From Ovis canadensis (taxonomy: Eukaryota > Chordata > Mammalia > Artiodactyla > Bovidae): a stretch of DNA of 64,000 nucleotides. Shown piece by piece: positions 36,607 to 45,110 of the stretch. How positions within the stretch are numbered: position 1 is the first letter of the stretch; each line of letters opens with the position of its first letter. A model generated the notes under the pieces. That model saw only the letters and a program-made list of their open reading frames with translations, had not been told where the DNA came from and made no database searches. Both the position numbers and the translations under genes were made by a program. The stretch is from the NCBI RefSeq assembly GCF_042477335.2, contig NC_091248.1, forward strand, positions 117,642,501 to 117,706,500. Direction: 5' to 3'.

Positions 36607-36679
36607 GCCCCAGTGGCCTAATGGATAAGGCATTGGCCTCCTAAGCCAGGGATTGTGGGTTCGAGTCCCATCTGGGGTG
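36607..36679 (+). tRNA. tRNA-Arg (anticodon CCT)
   Basis: 73-nt tRNA gene without an intron. The acceptor stem GCCCCAG pairs with CTGGGGT, with a G-U first pair, and the discriminator base is G. The D arm includes the A box TGGCCTAATGG. The anticodon stem TTGGC/GCCAG carries a 7-base loop CTCCTAA with anticodon CCT at 36640-36642. The T arm GTGGG-TTCGAGT-CCCAT contains the B box GGTTCGAGTCC. The closing wobble pairs in the anticodon and T stems are tolerable. CCA is not encoded, as expected. A T run follows at once. The position between UBN2 and FMC1 agrees with the human tRNA-Arg-CCT I recall from 7q34. Confidence 0.97.
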
Positions 36680-36685
36680 GTAAGG

Positions 36686-36694
36686 TTTTTTTTT
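36686..36694 (+). terminator. Pol III terminator of the tRNA gene
   Basis: Run of nine T residues starting seven bases after the tRNA 3' end; a standard Pol III stop. Confidence 0.9.
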
Positions 36695-36959
36695 GCCTTT
36701 AAAATGAACTTTTCAATAAAACTTTTGCCTTTTCCCCTTCTTAAACAATTATAGAGAAATGATTTTACTTTTTAACGATGGGAAGTGTATGCGTGGTTTT
36801 TCTAGGTTTGGGGCTACAGTTTGCGAGAATCAATAGACTTCCATTTCCTTCTGAGCCGTAATCTCTTTAAGATTTTGGGAAAGCCGATAGGTTCAATTTT
36901 TATATCCCCTTTAGAAATAAAATCTCAAAGTTTTCTATTTTTAAATTGACACCCACTTG

Positions 36960-37309
36960 CGATATGCCCTCATTTTCTCCAGGTTCGGCGGTGGTCCGTC
37001 AGCGAATGGCGTCTGACATGACGCAGTAAGGAAACGAACCAGGACCTTCTTTCTCTCCGCCAGGCTTTTTCCAGCCCATTCAGTTACACTCGGCTTTCGT
37101 TTGCTTTTCTCTTAACACCTTAGGAAGCCGCTCGGCGTTCGATTAATGCTGCTCGGCAGAGAAGGGAAGTGAGACATCCCACTATCCTGCAATCGATAGG
37201 GGGAGCCTGCAGTCTGGTCTCAACCCTACCATTAAGCGGCTGGGCCGGAGGGTGAGGGAGCAGGGGGGTCGTAGAGCGCCGTCCGGCACCTGACTCCGAC
37301 GACGGGAAA
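36960..37309 (+). promoter_or_regulatory. FMC1: FMC1 proximal promoter and 5' UTR
   Basis: CpG-containing sequence directly before the FMC1 start. It includes GACATGACGCAG (CRE/AP-1-like) and a pyrimidine stretch CCTTCTTTCTCTCC at about 37042 that could mark initiation. No TATA box is evident. Two short upstream ORFs, at 37006-37029 and 37146-37172, would be in the mRNA if transcription starts far enough upstream. The exact start cannot be read. Confidence 0.6.
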
Positions 37310-37447
37310 ATGGCGGCCTTAGGGTCACCGCTGCGCACTTGGCGAGGCCTTCTACGGGAGTTGCGCTACTTGAACGCGGCCACAGGCCGACCCTTTCGCG
37401 ACACCGCAGCCTATCGGTACCTCGTCAAAGCTTTCCGTGCACATCGG
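37310..37447 (+). CDS. FMC1: FMC1, coding exon 1 (mitochondrial complex V assembly factor)
   Basis: Start ATG lies in GGAAAATGGCGG context. The 46 codons begin MAALGSPLRTWRGLLREL and end VKAFRAHR, ending in phase 0 before donor GTACGG. FMC1 (former C7orf55) is a small mitochondrial protein of the LYR/complex-1 superfamily that assists ATP synthase F1 assembly with the Atp12-type chaperone ATPAF2. The LRELRYL stretch (residues 16-22) is its LYR-like motif, set in a basic amphipathic N-terminal helix. With exon 2 the protein is 113 aa, the usual family length. Open frame beyond the donor is intronic. Confidence 0.95.
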
Positions 37448-37879
37448 GTACGGAAGCCTGTGTCCGGGTGCTCCAGCGTCCCCTTTCCGGGGAGGGAGGG
37501 AGTCGCGTCTGGGCGGGATGGAGCCTGCCTGGCCTTAACCTTAATTCTGAGGCCCAGGCTTCCTCCAGACAGACCCAGGCCCTAGGCCCTGGGCTAAGAT
37601 CTAAGCCCAGGGACTAAGCAAGGACCGGGGGGGAGAGCAAACTCGTCCTGAGGTAGAGCCGTCCCTGGAGATTCCACTGGCTGTCTTTGGCCTGTGTGGA
37701 TGGGAAAGTTAGAGTAAAGTGAAATGGAAGAAACAGGGACAAGCAGAAAGATGAGTGTAGGGTTGCTAGTCACAGCATCTATCCAACACGCGCCTTCACT
37801 AGGAGAGCTATTCTGAGAAGCAGTTCTAGATGGGGCGAGGGATATTGGGAGCTACTTGAAGAGCATGGCTACACCGCCA

Positions 37880-38032
37880 CTTGGAGCTGGCTCAGTGGTA
37901 AAGTATCCGCCTGCTAATTGAAGAGACGCGGGTTCAACTCCTGGGTGGGGAAGAGCCCCTGGAGGAGGAAATGGGAGCTCATTCTTACCGGCTCCCAAAA
38001 AGTGGGACAGGACTGAGCACGCACGTTGTAGA
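37880..38032 (+). repeat. Bov-tA SINE, diverged
   Basis: GCTGGCTCAGTGGTAAAGTAT, GACGCGGGTTCAACTCCTGG and AAGAGCCCCTGGAGGAGGAA show the tRNA-like head, followed by a shortened tail (GGGACAGGACTGAGCACGC). Confidence 0.8.
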
Positions 38033-38137
38033 GCTGAACTAGACACCTCTAATGAGGTAGTACTGTTGAGTTACAACATTAGTGTGATGTATGACCAAGT
38101 AACAATTTTTCCATCTGTAGCAGATAAATATGAACAT

Positions 38138-38182
38138 CCATCAGTTCAGTTCAGTTCAGTCGCTTAGTCGTGTCCGACTCTA
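38138..38182 (-). repeat. BovB/Bov-tA 3' end fragment, antisense
   Basis: Tandem CAGTT(C) units followed by CAGTCGCTTAGTCGTGTCCG, the antisense of the ruminant element tail. Only about 45 bp long. Confidence 0.8.
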
Positions 38183-38267
38183 TCCATCATCCTTGGACAA
38201 TTCCTTTATGAATTCTGCACTCCAGCACTCCATTTACCCCGGATAGGCAGGATGGAATGAAAGATAG

Positions 38268-38362
38268 TATCTTTTTTCAAATGGGGCAACTGAGACTCAG
38301 GGACAGTTGAACTATACAAGCCCAACTAGATTTAGAGTACTGATCTGGGTTGGAAAGAATTT
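38268..38362 (-). repeat. MIR fragment, antisense
   Basis: CAAATGGGGCAACTGAGACTC and GGGACAGTTGAACTATACAAG resemble the antisense MIR core. Confidence 0.5.
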
Positions 38363-39137
38363 GCAATCTATCTCAAAAGTAAGTTGACTAATTAGCTTGG
38401 GCTTTAGTGAAGGAAACCTGGTGTCCTTCGAGCAGTGTGGAAAGGGGAGAACCATTATCTTAAACTCGATTTTCTGAGCCATGGAAGTTAGAATGCAAAA
38501 TGTTAGAACTAAAGTTCAACTAAGTTTTGAAAGGTCGCAATATTAGGTACTAATAGGAACTTGACTAAAAATGACGAGTAAGATCCACATGGGTCTTGTC
38601 TTTTAAGAAGCTTGCATTCCACCTGAGGAGCCATTTGACCAAGGACTTAGAATAAACAAATGCTAAAGGAGTAGAGACCCTGGAGTCCTGGTATATAGAA
38701 GAGGTAGGCTTTACAGGATGGAATTTATTAAGTTTATTACCCAGGAACTTGAAAAATATTAGTTAGCAAGTAAATGAGGGTTAGTAAAAGTCCAAGAAGC
38801 TGCACAACTGAAAGCCAAGAGGGTAGAGGAACTGACAGTTGAGAGCAGCTAAGGCTTAGGGTGTGGTGGATGAAGTGGAGGAAGATGAGGTAGGCAGGAA
38901 TTTAAACTTTCTTGTAAATGCAACAGGAAGTCACTCTAAGATTCTTAATGTGACAAGATTATAGTTTATGCCTTATGGAGGCAACATTATTTGCCCTTGA
39001 GAGAGGCTTGGAAATGGCTGTGAAATCCCTTGAGAATAAATGAGAAAATTCATGCTAAATATTCCGGAAACAACTCTTTGGAATACATGAGAGGAATTGG
39101 GAATGGTTTCTATTTCCTGCTGGCTCAGAGATAACTC

Positions 39138-39282
39138 TGGAGAAGGAAATGGCAACCCACTCCAGTGTTCTTGCCTGGAGAATCCCAGGGACTGGGGAGC
39201 CTGGTGGGCTGCCGTCTATGGGGTTGCACAGACTCGGACACGACTGAAGCGACTTAGCAGCAGCAGCAGCAGCAGCAGAGCT
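39138..39282 (+). repeat. Bov-A monomer SINE with (AGC)n tail
   Basis: GAGAAGGAAATGGCAACCCA through GACTCGGACACGACTGAAGC, followed by about seven AGC units. This is the second monomer type of Bov-A2. Confidence 0.9.
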
Positions 39283-40234
39283 AACTCAGTAATCATTTTT
39301 GCCCATTGTCTCCTTTCTCTAGGCTGAAGGGATTCAATTACGGAGAGGTCTCCCCTTTCGCCATAGGGGAAATACAGCTTTCTATTTCATTAGATCTCTT
39401 GATCTCTGGTGGTTCATTTACTAAGTTATATTACTGACACTTCTCTCCTCATAATTCAGGCTTAGCTTAATCAAGATTGGTTATGGTCTTATACTAACGT
39501 AGAATTCCTGTTTCAAATTCTATCAAACTAGACTTAAGAGATGAATATTACTCTTTGTTGATGCTTAACGTTAGTGTTGATCTCATAAATTTTTAATTAT
39601 AAAAGTTAAATTGATTAAAACGGATGAATTCTCTTTTTGAGCAGCTTATATTTTCATATATATGATCTGCAGATCTTAAATCAGACATACTAGTTTTCAG
39701 ATTCCAAACCTAGATATTCCAGTAAAGAAAGGTCAAAGAAAAGCGTATGTAGGCAGTGGTGCCTAGAGCTTAATCCACACTTGGGCAGGGCTCCTTGAGT
39801 CATTTGAGGCTATGCATACACCTCCCTCTCACCTTTCCTGCCCCTTTATCACAGCCTCAGAACATAAAACTAGTCAAGTAAAGTCTGTTCTAATGTACTT
39901 AATATTAAAGTTAATTATCACTGGCTTCAGATGACCTTAGGTCATCAGAATATAGATTTTTTAGATGAAAACGTAAATTGTGAGAGGGAGTATATATAAT
40001 TACGTAATATGAACATATGATTCTCATATATATAAAACCTTCATTTTGTTACTGGTGAAGACAAAACTATTTTTCAGATAAAATAAGTTTTTAGTTTTCA
40101 TTGAAAGGCATGTGCCATGTTAACCACAGTCCACAGTCACATAAAAGTAGTCCTTCATTTTTTGAAGGGTAGAAAGTTCTGTATTTTATTCCTTAGGTGA
40201 CATTAATGATTAGTGACCTGACTATAGTTCCCCA

Positions 40235-40325
40235 TCTCTGCATTAACCAACCATGAAACCTCTCTGGGCTTTAGATCACTCATTCGTTAAATGAGGATGT
40301 TGAAATGAGGTAACTTTTTTTCCCC
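40235..40325 (+). repeat. Possible MIR fragment, sense
   Basis: CCTCTCTGGGCTTTAGATCAC and TTCGTTAAATGAGGATGTTG resemble the MIR core. Confidence 0.45.
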
Positions 40326-40561
40326 AGTATTAAAATTTGAGGACACTCAATGAAATGCTTCAGTGAAACTTGTAAAATTCTTCAGCTAACGGGTGGACAA
40401 ATTACAGATGTACTAAGTATACACAAACATATGTTTGTATTTCCTATGTGCAGTTTACTTTTATTCTAGAGAATGCTTGTTTAATGATGCTATCTCAATA
40501 CAGTGCTTCTGTATCTGCAGCTGGGCTGTTAATAGACTATCTGACCTTGCTACTTTTCCAG

Positions 40562-40765
40562 GTCACCAGTGAGAAACTGTGCAGAGCCCAGCATGAGCTT
40601 CATTTCCAAGCTGCCACCTATCTCTGCCTGCTACGCAGCATTCGAGAACACATGGCCCTTCATCAGGAATTTCATGGCAAGGGTGAGCGCTCAGTGGAGG
40701 AGTCTGCTGGCTTAGTGGGTCTCAAGTTGCCCCAGCAGCCTGGAGGGAAGGGCTGGGAGCCATGA
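40562..40765 (+). CDS. FMC1: FMC1, coding exon 2 with stop
   Basis: Acceptor AG at 40560-40561; reads in phase 0 directly after exon 1. The 67 codons begin VTSEKLCRAQHELHFQAATY, pass through LLRSIREHMALHQEFHGKGE and end QPGGKGWEP, with TGA at 40763-40765. This is the helical rest of the LYR-type fold and the short, Gly/Pro-rich FMC1 C-terminus. The sequence is very close to the mammalian protein as I know it, with no frame breaks. The open frame runs upstream to 40448 only by chance. Confidence 0.95.
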   Translation, partial: VTSEKLCRAQHELHFQAATYLCLLRSIREHMALHQEFHGKGERSVEESAGLVGLKLPQQPGGKGWEP

Positions 40766-40831
40766 AGGAGAAATTCCTTGGATGCTGTCTTCATGCAAGA
40801 GTTTACTAATTTCTGTTGATATGTATTTATC

Positions 40832-40837
40832 ATTAAA
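40832..40837 (+). terminator. FMC1: Likely FMC1 poly(A) signal (ATTAAA)
   Basis: ATTAAA variant 67 nt after the stop. It is followed by an A-rich stretch and a GT/T-rich region (GTTTAGGGGTTTTCTC, TTTTGTTGACTGAGTGTTT). A short 3' UTR fits FMC1. A weak signal would also allow read-through toward LUC7L2. Confidence 0.55.
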
Positions 40838-41024
40838 TTTTTAAAAAAAAGTTTAGGGGTTTTCTCTGAAATTTTGTTGACTGAGTGTTTCTCAGGGAGG
40901 TTTCATCTTTACTCTCAGTGAATTTACTGAAGTTCTTACACTAGGCTGATTGATGTCCTTGATTTACTTTGAAAACTCTTAGTTATTTTTCAATTTAAAA
41001 AAATACAGCCTATTATTAAGAAAT

Positions 41025-41200
41025 TCAAATAGTATAGATATATAAAATAAAGCCCTCTCATCTTTTCCCTTATATCTCCCTCCCCTCTTCCAAACCCATT
41101 ACCAATCCTACAATTGCTGACAGTTGGTATGCATCCTTCTAGATGTTTCCTACGCATAAACAAATAATTATACAGATGCACCTTTTATTTAAAAGTACAC
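41025..41200 (-). repeat. L1 3' UTR fragment, antisense
   Basis: CCAAACCCATTACCAATCCT, GCATCCTTCTAGATGTTTCC and ACGCATAAACAAATAATTAT resemble the antisense L1 3' UTR. Confidence 0.5.
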
Positions 41201-41280
41201 AAATACGATGTTAAGATTCTGGCAGGAAACAGATGGTACATTCAAACAGGGTTATTGAGGAGAGTTAACAATGGGATATA

Positions 41281-41404
41281 TATGGAAATGGCAACCCACT
41301 CCAGTGTTCTTGCCTGGAGAATCCCAGGGACGGGGGAGCCTGGTGGGCTGCCCTCTATGGGGTTGCACAGAGTCGGACATGACTGAAGCGATTTAGCAGC
41401 AGCA
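41281..41404 (+). repeat. Bov-A monomer SINE
   Basis: GGAAATGGCAACCCACTCCA to GAGTCGGACATGACTGAAGC with a short AGC tail. It is inserted in TA-rich sequence. Confidence 0.9.
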
Positions 41405-41414
41405 TGTATATATA

Positions 41415-41456
<42 letters not shown>
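41405..41456. repeat. (TA)n/(TG)n microsatellite
   Basis: TATATATGTGTGTG followed by about sixteen TA units. Confidence 0.95.
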
Positions 41457-41459
<3 letters not shown>

Positions 41460-41599
41460 ATATGGTTTGAATTAAGGTGAACGAGATGGGCTACAACAGT
41501 GGAGAGCTAGTGCCTCCCTAGGCCTGACCCTTAGGTAATGAGAACACGGCCACCACTAAAGTACAGGCTGCAGAAAGACCAGAGAGGGTGATGGAATGA

Positions 41600-42115
41600 G
41601 AACACTGACTTCTCTCCCCTTCTGCCTTCTACCCTCCATGTCAAATTGCTCTTCCTCTTGAATTCTTTATCAAGGTGAGGGATTCTACCATGCACTTTGC
41701 TGAAAAAGTCAAGAACTTGGGCTTCATTCTGTATTTCTCTTTCTTCTCACTCTCCACATCCAGTCAATAAGTTTGGAGTGAAAACAGTTCTCCAAGAACT
41801 GTTAGCATCACTATCTCTGTCCTGGTTCAAGCACTGGAAATCACTGGCCTGAACTATTAAACTAGACTCCTAAATGTTTCCTTTGCCTCTAACATCTTGA
41901 ATTCCTTAAATAAAAATTCTCTGAACTACCAATCATTCTTTACCTGTGCCCCCTTTGTGGTATATTGCAATTTCTTCTGGAATAATTGTAGACATATAAC
42001 CTCTTTTTCCCTGAATGTCAGCTCCTTTACAGTAAGGAAGACACCTCATTCATTTTTGTATTCTGTAAAGCGTCTTCCACAGTGACTTACATAGACAGTT
42101 ATTCAGTGTTTTGAA
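41600..42115 (+). repeat. L2 LINE 3' region, sense
   Basis: Order matches L2 in sense: TCTTCTCACTCTCCACATCC, CTGGTTCAAGCACTGG, GACTCCTAAATGTTTCCTTT, then the 3' tail zone with CAGCTCCTTTACAGTAAGGA and AGTGACTTACATAGACAG. The open frame at 41897-42085 is within it. Confidence 0.65.
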
Positions 42116-42314
42116 TGCATGGCTCAGTCCTACTCACTAGGAGTACAACCTAAACAAACACTCATAAAGTACTTCAAAACATCATCTTTTTCTTCTAAGA
42201 GATTAACATTAAAATAACAGTATTAAGAGTCAAACCAAGCATCTATTCAATTGAACAGATCAAAAAAGTAAAAATGTTTAATATGCTATCTCCCCTGCTT
42301 TATTTCATATGTGC

Positions 42315-42524
42315 GTGTGTGCTCTGTTGCTTCAGTCGTGTCTGACTGTGTGACCCCATGGACTATAGCCCGCCAGGCTCCTCTGTTCATGGGATTCTCC
42401 AGGCAAGAACACTGGAGTGGATTGCCATTTCCTCCTCCAGATCTTCCCTACTTAGGGATTGAAGCTGCGTCTCTTCCATCTCCTTGCCCTGGTAGGTGGG
42501 TTCTTTACCACTAGTGCCCCCTGG
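42315..42524 (-). repeat. Bov-tA SINE, antisense
   Basis: GCTTCAGTCGTGTCTGACTG to TTTACCACTAGTGCCCCCTG, a full-length antisense copy. Confidence 0.9.
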
Positions 42525-42641
42525 GTATATTATTATCTGAAGATGTTTTACTTTACTAAGATGAAGAAAGGGAAAGGATTAAGATAGACTGATCTTTTGA
42601 TTGCTTTTGTTAAAATATATACCCAGGCAGCTGTATATAAT

Positions 42642-42762
42642 AATTTTTTTTTTTTGGCTACGTGGCTTGTGGGAATCTTAGTTCCCCGACCAGGGATTGA
42701 ATCCAACACACAGCAGTGAAAATGCCAAGTCTTAACCACTGAACTGCCAGGGAATTCCCATA
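42642..42762 (-). repeat. CHR-type SINE, antisense
   Basis: T11 run, GGCTACGTGGCTTGTGGGAA, CCCCGACCAGGGATTGAATC and AACTGCCAGGGAATTCCCA. This is the canonical antisense cetartiodactyl SINE. Confidence 0.85.
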
Positions 42763-42807
42763 GCATTTTTAAAGAATGAGAGTTGAGGCAGAACTGCATA
42801 ACAGGGT

Positions 42808-43004
42808 GGTTGTTTAGTCAGTAAGTCCTGTCCGACTCTTTTTCAACCCCATGGACTGTAACTTAGCAGGCTTCTCTCCATGGGGTTTCCCAGGCAAGAA
42901 TACTGAAGTGGGTAGCCATTTCCTTTTCCAGGGGATCTTCCCAAGCCAGGAATCAAACTTGTATCTCTTGCTTGGCAGGCGGATTCTTTACCACTCAGCC
43001 CCAA
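42808..43004 (-). repeat. Bov-tA SINE, antisense
   Basis: GTTTAGTCAGTAAGTCCTGTC, CCCATGGACTGTAACTTAGC and GGCGGATTCTTTACCACTCA. A diverged copy. Confidence 0.85.
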
Positions 43005-43055
43005 GCCCTGAATAGCAGGGTAAGAAATACTTACTATGGGTTTGAAATCATATAG

Positions 43056-43270
43056 TGTGCATGCTCAGTTGCTTCAGTTGTGTCCTACTCTTTGCGACCC
43101 CATAGACTAGCCTGCCAGGCTTCTCTGTCCATGAGATTCTTCAGGCAACAGTACTGGAGTGGGTTGCCATGCCCTTCTCCAGGGGATTTTCCTGACCCAG
43201 GGGTTGAACCCACATCTTCAGCTCCTGCACTGCAAGCAGATTCTTTACTGCTGAGCCACCGAGGAAGCCT
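43056..43270 (-). repeat. Bov-tA SINE, antisense
   Basis: GCTCAGTTGCTTCAGTTGTG to ACTGCTGAGCCACCGAGGAA. Third antisense Bov-tA within 1 kb. Confidence 0.88.
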
Positions 43271-43274
43271 GAAA

Positions 43275-43445
43275 TACAGACGTAGGCTTTAATCCCACCT
43301 TTATAATGTGTGTGATCTTGGCTAGGTTAATTGACCTGGGCTTGCTCCCTCTTCTGTAGAATGAGAATGCCAACAAGGTGGTTGTAACAAATGAGAATAA
43401 TGCTGACATAAAACATTTGCACAGTACCAAAGTGCTTGACAAAGA
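43275..43445 (+). repeat. MIR SINE, sense
   Basis: CGTAGGCTTTAATCCCACC, GTGTGATCTTGGCTAGGTTA and CTTCTGTAGAATGAGAATGC follow MIR in sense. Confidence 0.65.
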
Positions 43446-43502
43446 AAATCTTGTTTTCATCTTCAACCACTGCACCCTTATTTTATCACGAACCCTTCTC
43501 TA

Positions 43503-43633
43503 CGCCCTGGAGAAGAAAGTGGCAACCTGTTCTGCTATTCTTACCTGGGAAATCCCATGGACAGAGGAGCCTGGTGAGCTACAGTCCATGGGGTCAAAAG
43601 TCAGACAGGACTTAGCAACTAAACAACAACTTC
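43503..43633 (+). repeat. Bov-A monomer SINE, sense
   Basis: CCTGGAGAAGAAAGTGGCAAC, CCCATGGACAGAGGAGCCTG and GTCAGACAGGACTTAGCAAC. Confidence 0.85.
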
Positions 43634-44039
43634 TCTAAGCCCTATTGCCACCAGTCTTCTGAAATAAATTATTTCCCATGGTTTAAATGATCTGCTTAGG
43701 CCGTTTCTGTCCATATATAACCAACCTGTACCTCTTATCAGTGGTCTTACTATCCAGAATTAACTGAACTCAACATGAAAAATGGAAGGAACTGATTGTG
43801 GAATATGAATTGTATTGGCAATAAACTCTCTATACTTGGATGTCCTAAAACTAGGGACTCCTGAGGTTTGGGTACTTGTTAGCTCACTATTCTAATTTTT
43901 GATGTGGTTCATCCTTTATCATATTCCTTCACTTTATCATATTCCTTCTCTTACCTGCTATGCTTTAACTGCTTCCTCTCACTGAATTTTTTTAGTATTT
44001 AAATATGTTCAAGGCTCTTCCATCTAAAAGCAACTATAA

Positions 44040-44240
44040 TTGACCCTTGAACAATTTGGAGGATTAGGGCACTGACCCTCCACACAGAACTCTGAGTATA
44101 ACTACAGCTGGCCCTCCATGGTTCTGCATCTGTGGATTCAGCCAACTACAGATCCGGTAGTACTTTAGTATTTCCTATTGAAAAAAGTCCAGGTATAAGT
44201 GGGTCAGCACAGTTCAAACATCTGTCATTCAAGGCTCAAT
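44040..44240. repeat. Small DNA-transposon-like element with inverted termini
   Basis: About 200 bp. The left end TTGACCCTTGAACAA and the right-end zone TTCAAGGCTCAA (44229-44240) are imperfect inverted repeats. Internal sequence has a second symmetry: CCAGGTATAAGTGGGTC near the right end against GACCCTCCACACAGA near the left. It looks like a non-autonomous DNA transposon common in mammals; I cannot name the family with certainty. Confidence 0.5.
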
Positions 44241-44349
44241 TGTAGTCAGCTTTATCTCAAATATTTTTTCAGCTGCTATCTTCTAACTTGTTCCTCTTTG
44301 CAAACGAATGTATTCAGTGAATTGAATGAATTTTCATTTTCTACATTAA

Positions 44350-44628
44350 AATTTTTTTATTATTTATTTTTGGCTGTGCTGGGTCTTTGTTGCTGCATGT
44401 GGGCTTTCTCTAGTTGTGGCGAGTGGGAGCCACTCTCTAGTTGTCGGCATGCTTCTCACTCCAGTGGCTTCTCTTGGTGCAGAGCACAGGTTCTAGGGTG
44501 CATGGGCTTTAGTAGTTGTGGGCTTCTTAGTTGTCTCACAGTATGTGGAATCTTCCTGGGCCAGGGATCAAACCTGTGTCCCCTGTCGGCAGGCAGATTC
44601 TCAACCACTGGACCACCAGGGAAGTCCT
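44350..44628 (-). repeat. CHR-type SINE (long form), antisense
   Basis: GGCTGTGCTGGGTCTTTGTTG, GTGGGCTTTCTCTAGTTGTG, GGTTCTAGGGTGCATGGGCT and CCACTGGACCACCAGGGAAG. Full-length antisense copy of the longer cetartiodactyl SINE. Confidence 0.85.
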
Positions 44629-44639
44629 CACTTTCTATA

Positions 44640-44960
44640 TTTTTTAAACTTGTAAAATAAGTTGTAGTGAGGTATAATTTACATATAATAAATATGCAGG
44701 TCAACAAATAATGACAAATGAATGCACCTGTGTAATAACCACCCCAGTAAAGCCATATAATATTTTCACCTCCCCTCAAAGTTCCCCTATGCCCCCCTTT
44801 GCAGACATCTCCCCTTCCCCACACCTGGTCCCAGGCAACCACTGACCTGCTTGTTGTCACAGTAGATTAATTTGGCCTGTTCAAGTATTTAATACAAATG
44901 CAGTCATAATATGTATGTACTGTTTTTAAGTTGGCTTCTTTGGCTCAGCATACAGATTTT
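44640..44960 (-). repeat. L1 3' UTR fragment, antisense
   Basis: GTGAGGTATAATTTACATATA, AATAACCACCCCAGTAAAGC, CCAGGCAACCACTGACCTGC and GTAGATTAATTTGGCCTG are typical antisense L1 3' UTR blocks. Confidence 0.65.
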
Positions 44961-45011
44961 GAAGTTAATAATCTATGTTGTCTCATGACATTTTCTACAT
45001 TTTTCATGGCC

Positions 45012-45110
45012 ATTCATCCTTAATCCACTGCAGTCTGGTTTCTCCCCTACTAGAACTGCCTTGCAAGTTTACAAATGACCTTCATCCACTAAACCCAATG
45101 GATCATTCCT
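45012..45110 (+). repeat. L2 LINE fragment, sense (left part, split by BovB)
   Basis: CCACTGCAGTCTGGTTTCTCC, ACTAGAACTGCCTTGCAAG and ACAAATGACCTTCATCCAC match internal L2 in sense. The element appears to continue at 46504. Confidence 0.6.

Larger units (their letters stand above)
37448..40561 (+). other. FMC1: FMC1 intron
   Basis: About 3.1-kb intron, donor GTACGG and acceptor CTACTTTTCCAG. It carries a diverged Bov-tA, a BovB tail fragment, a Bov-A monomer with an AGC tail and two MIR pieces, listed separately. 38400-39130 and 39290-40200 show nothing else that I recognise. Confidence 0.85.
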
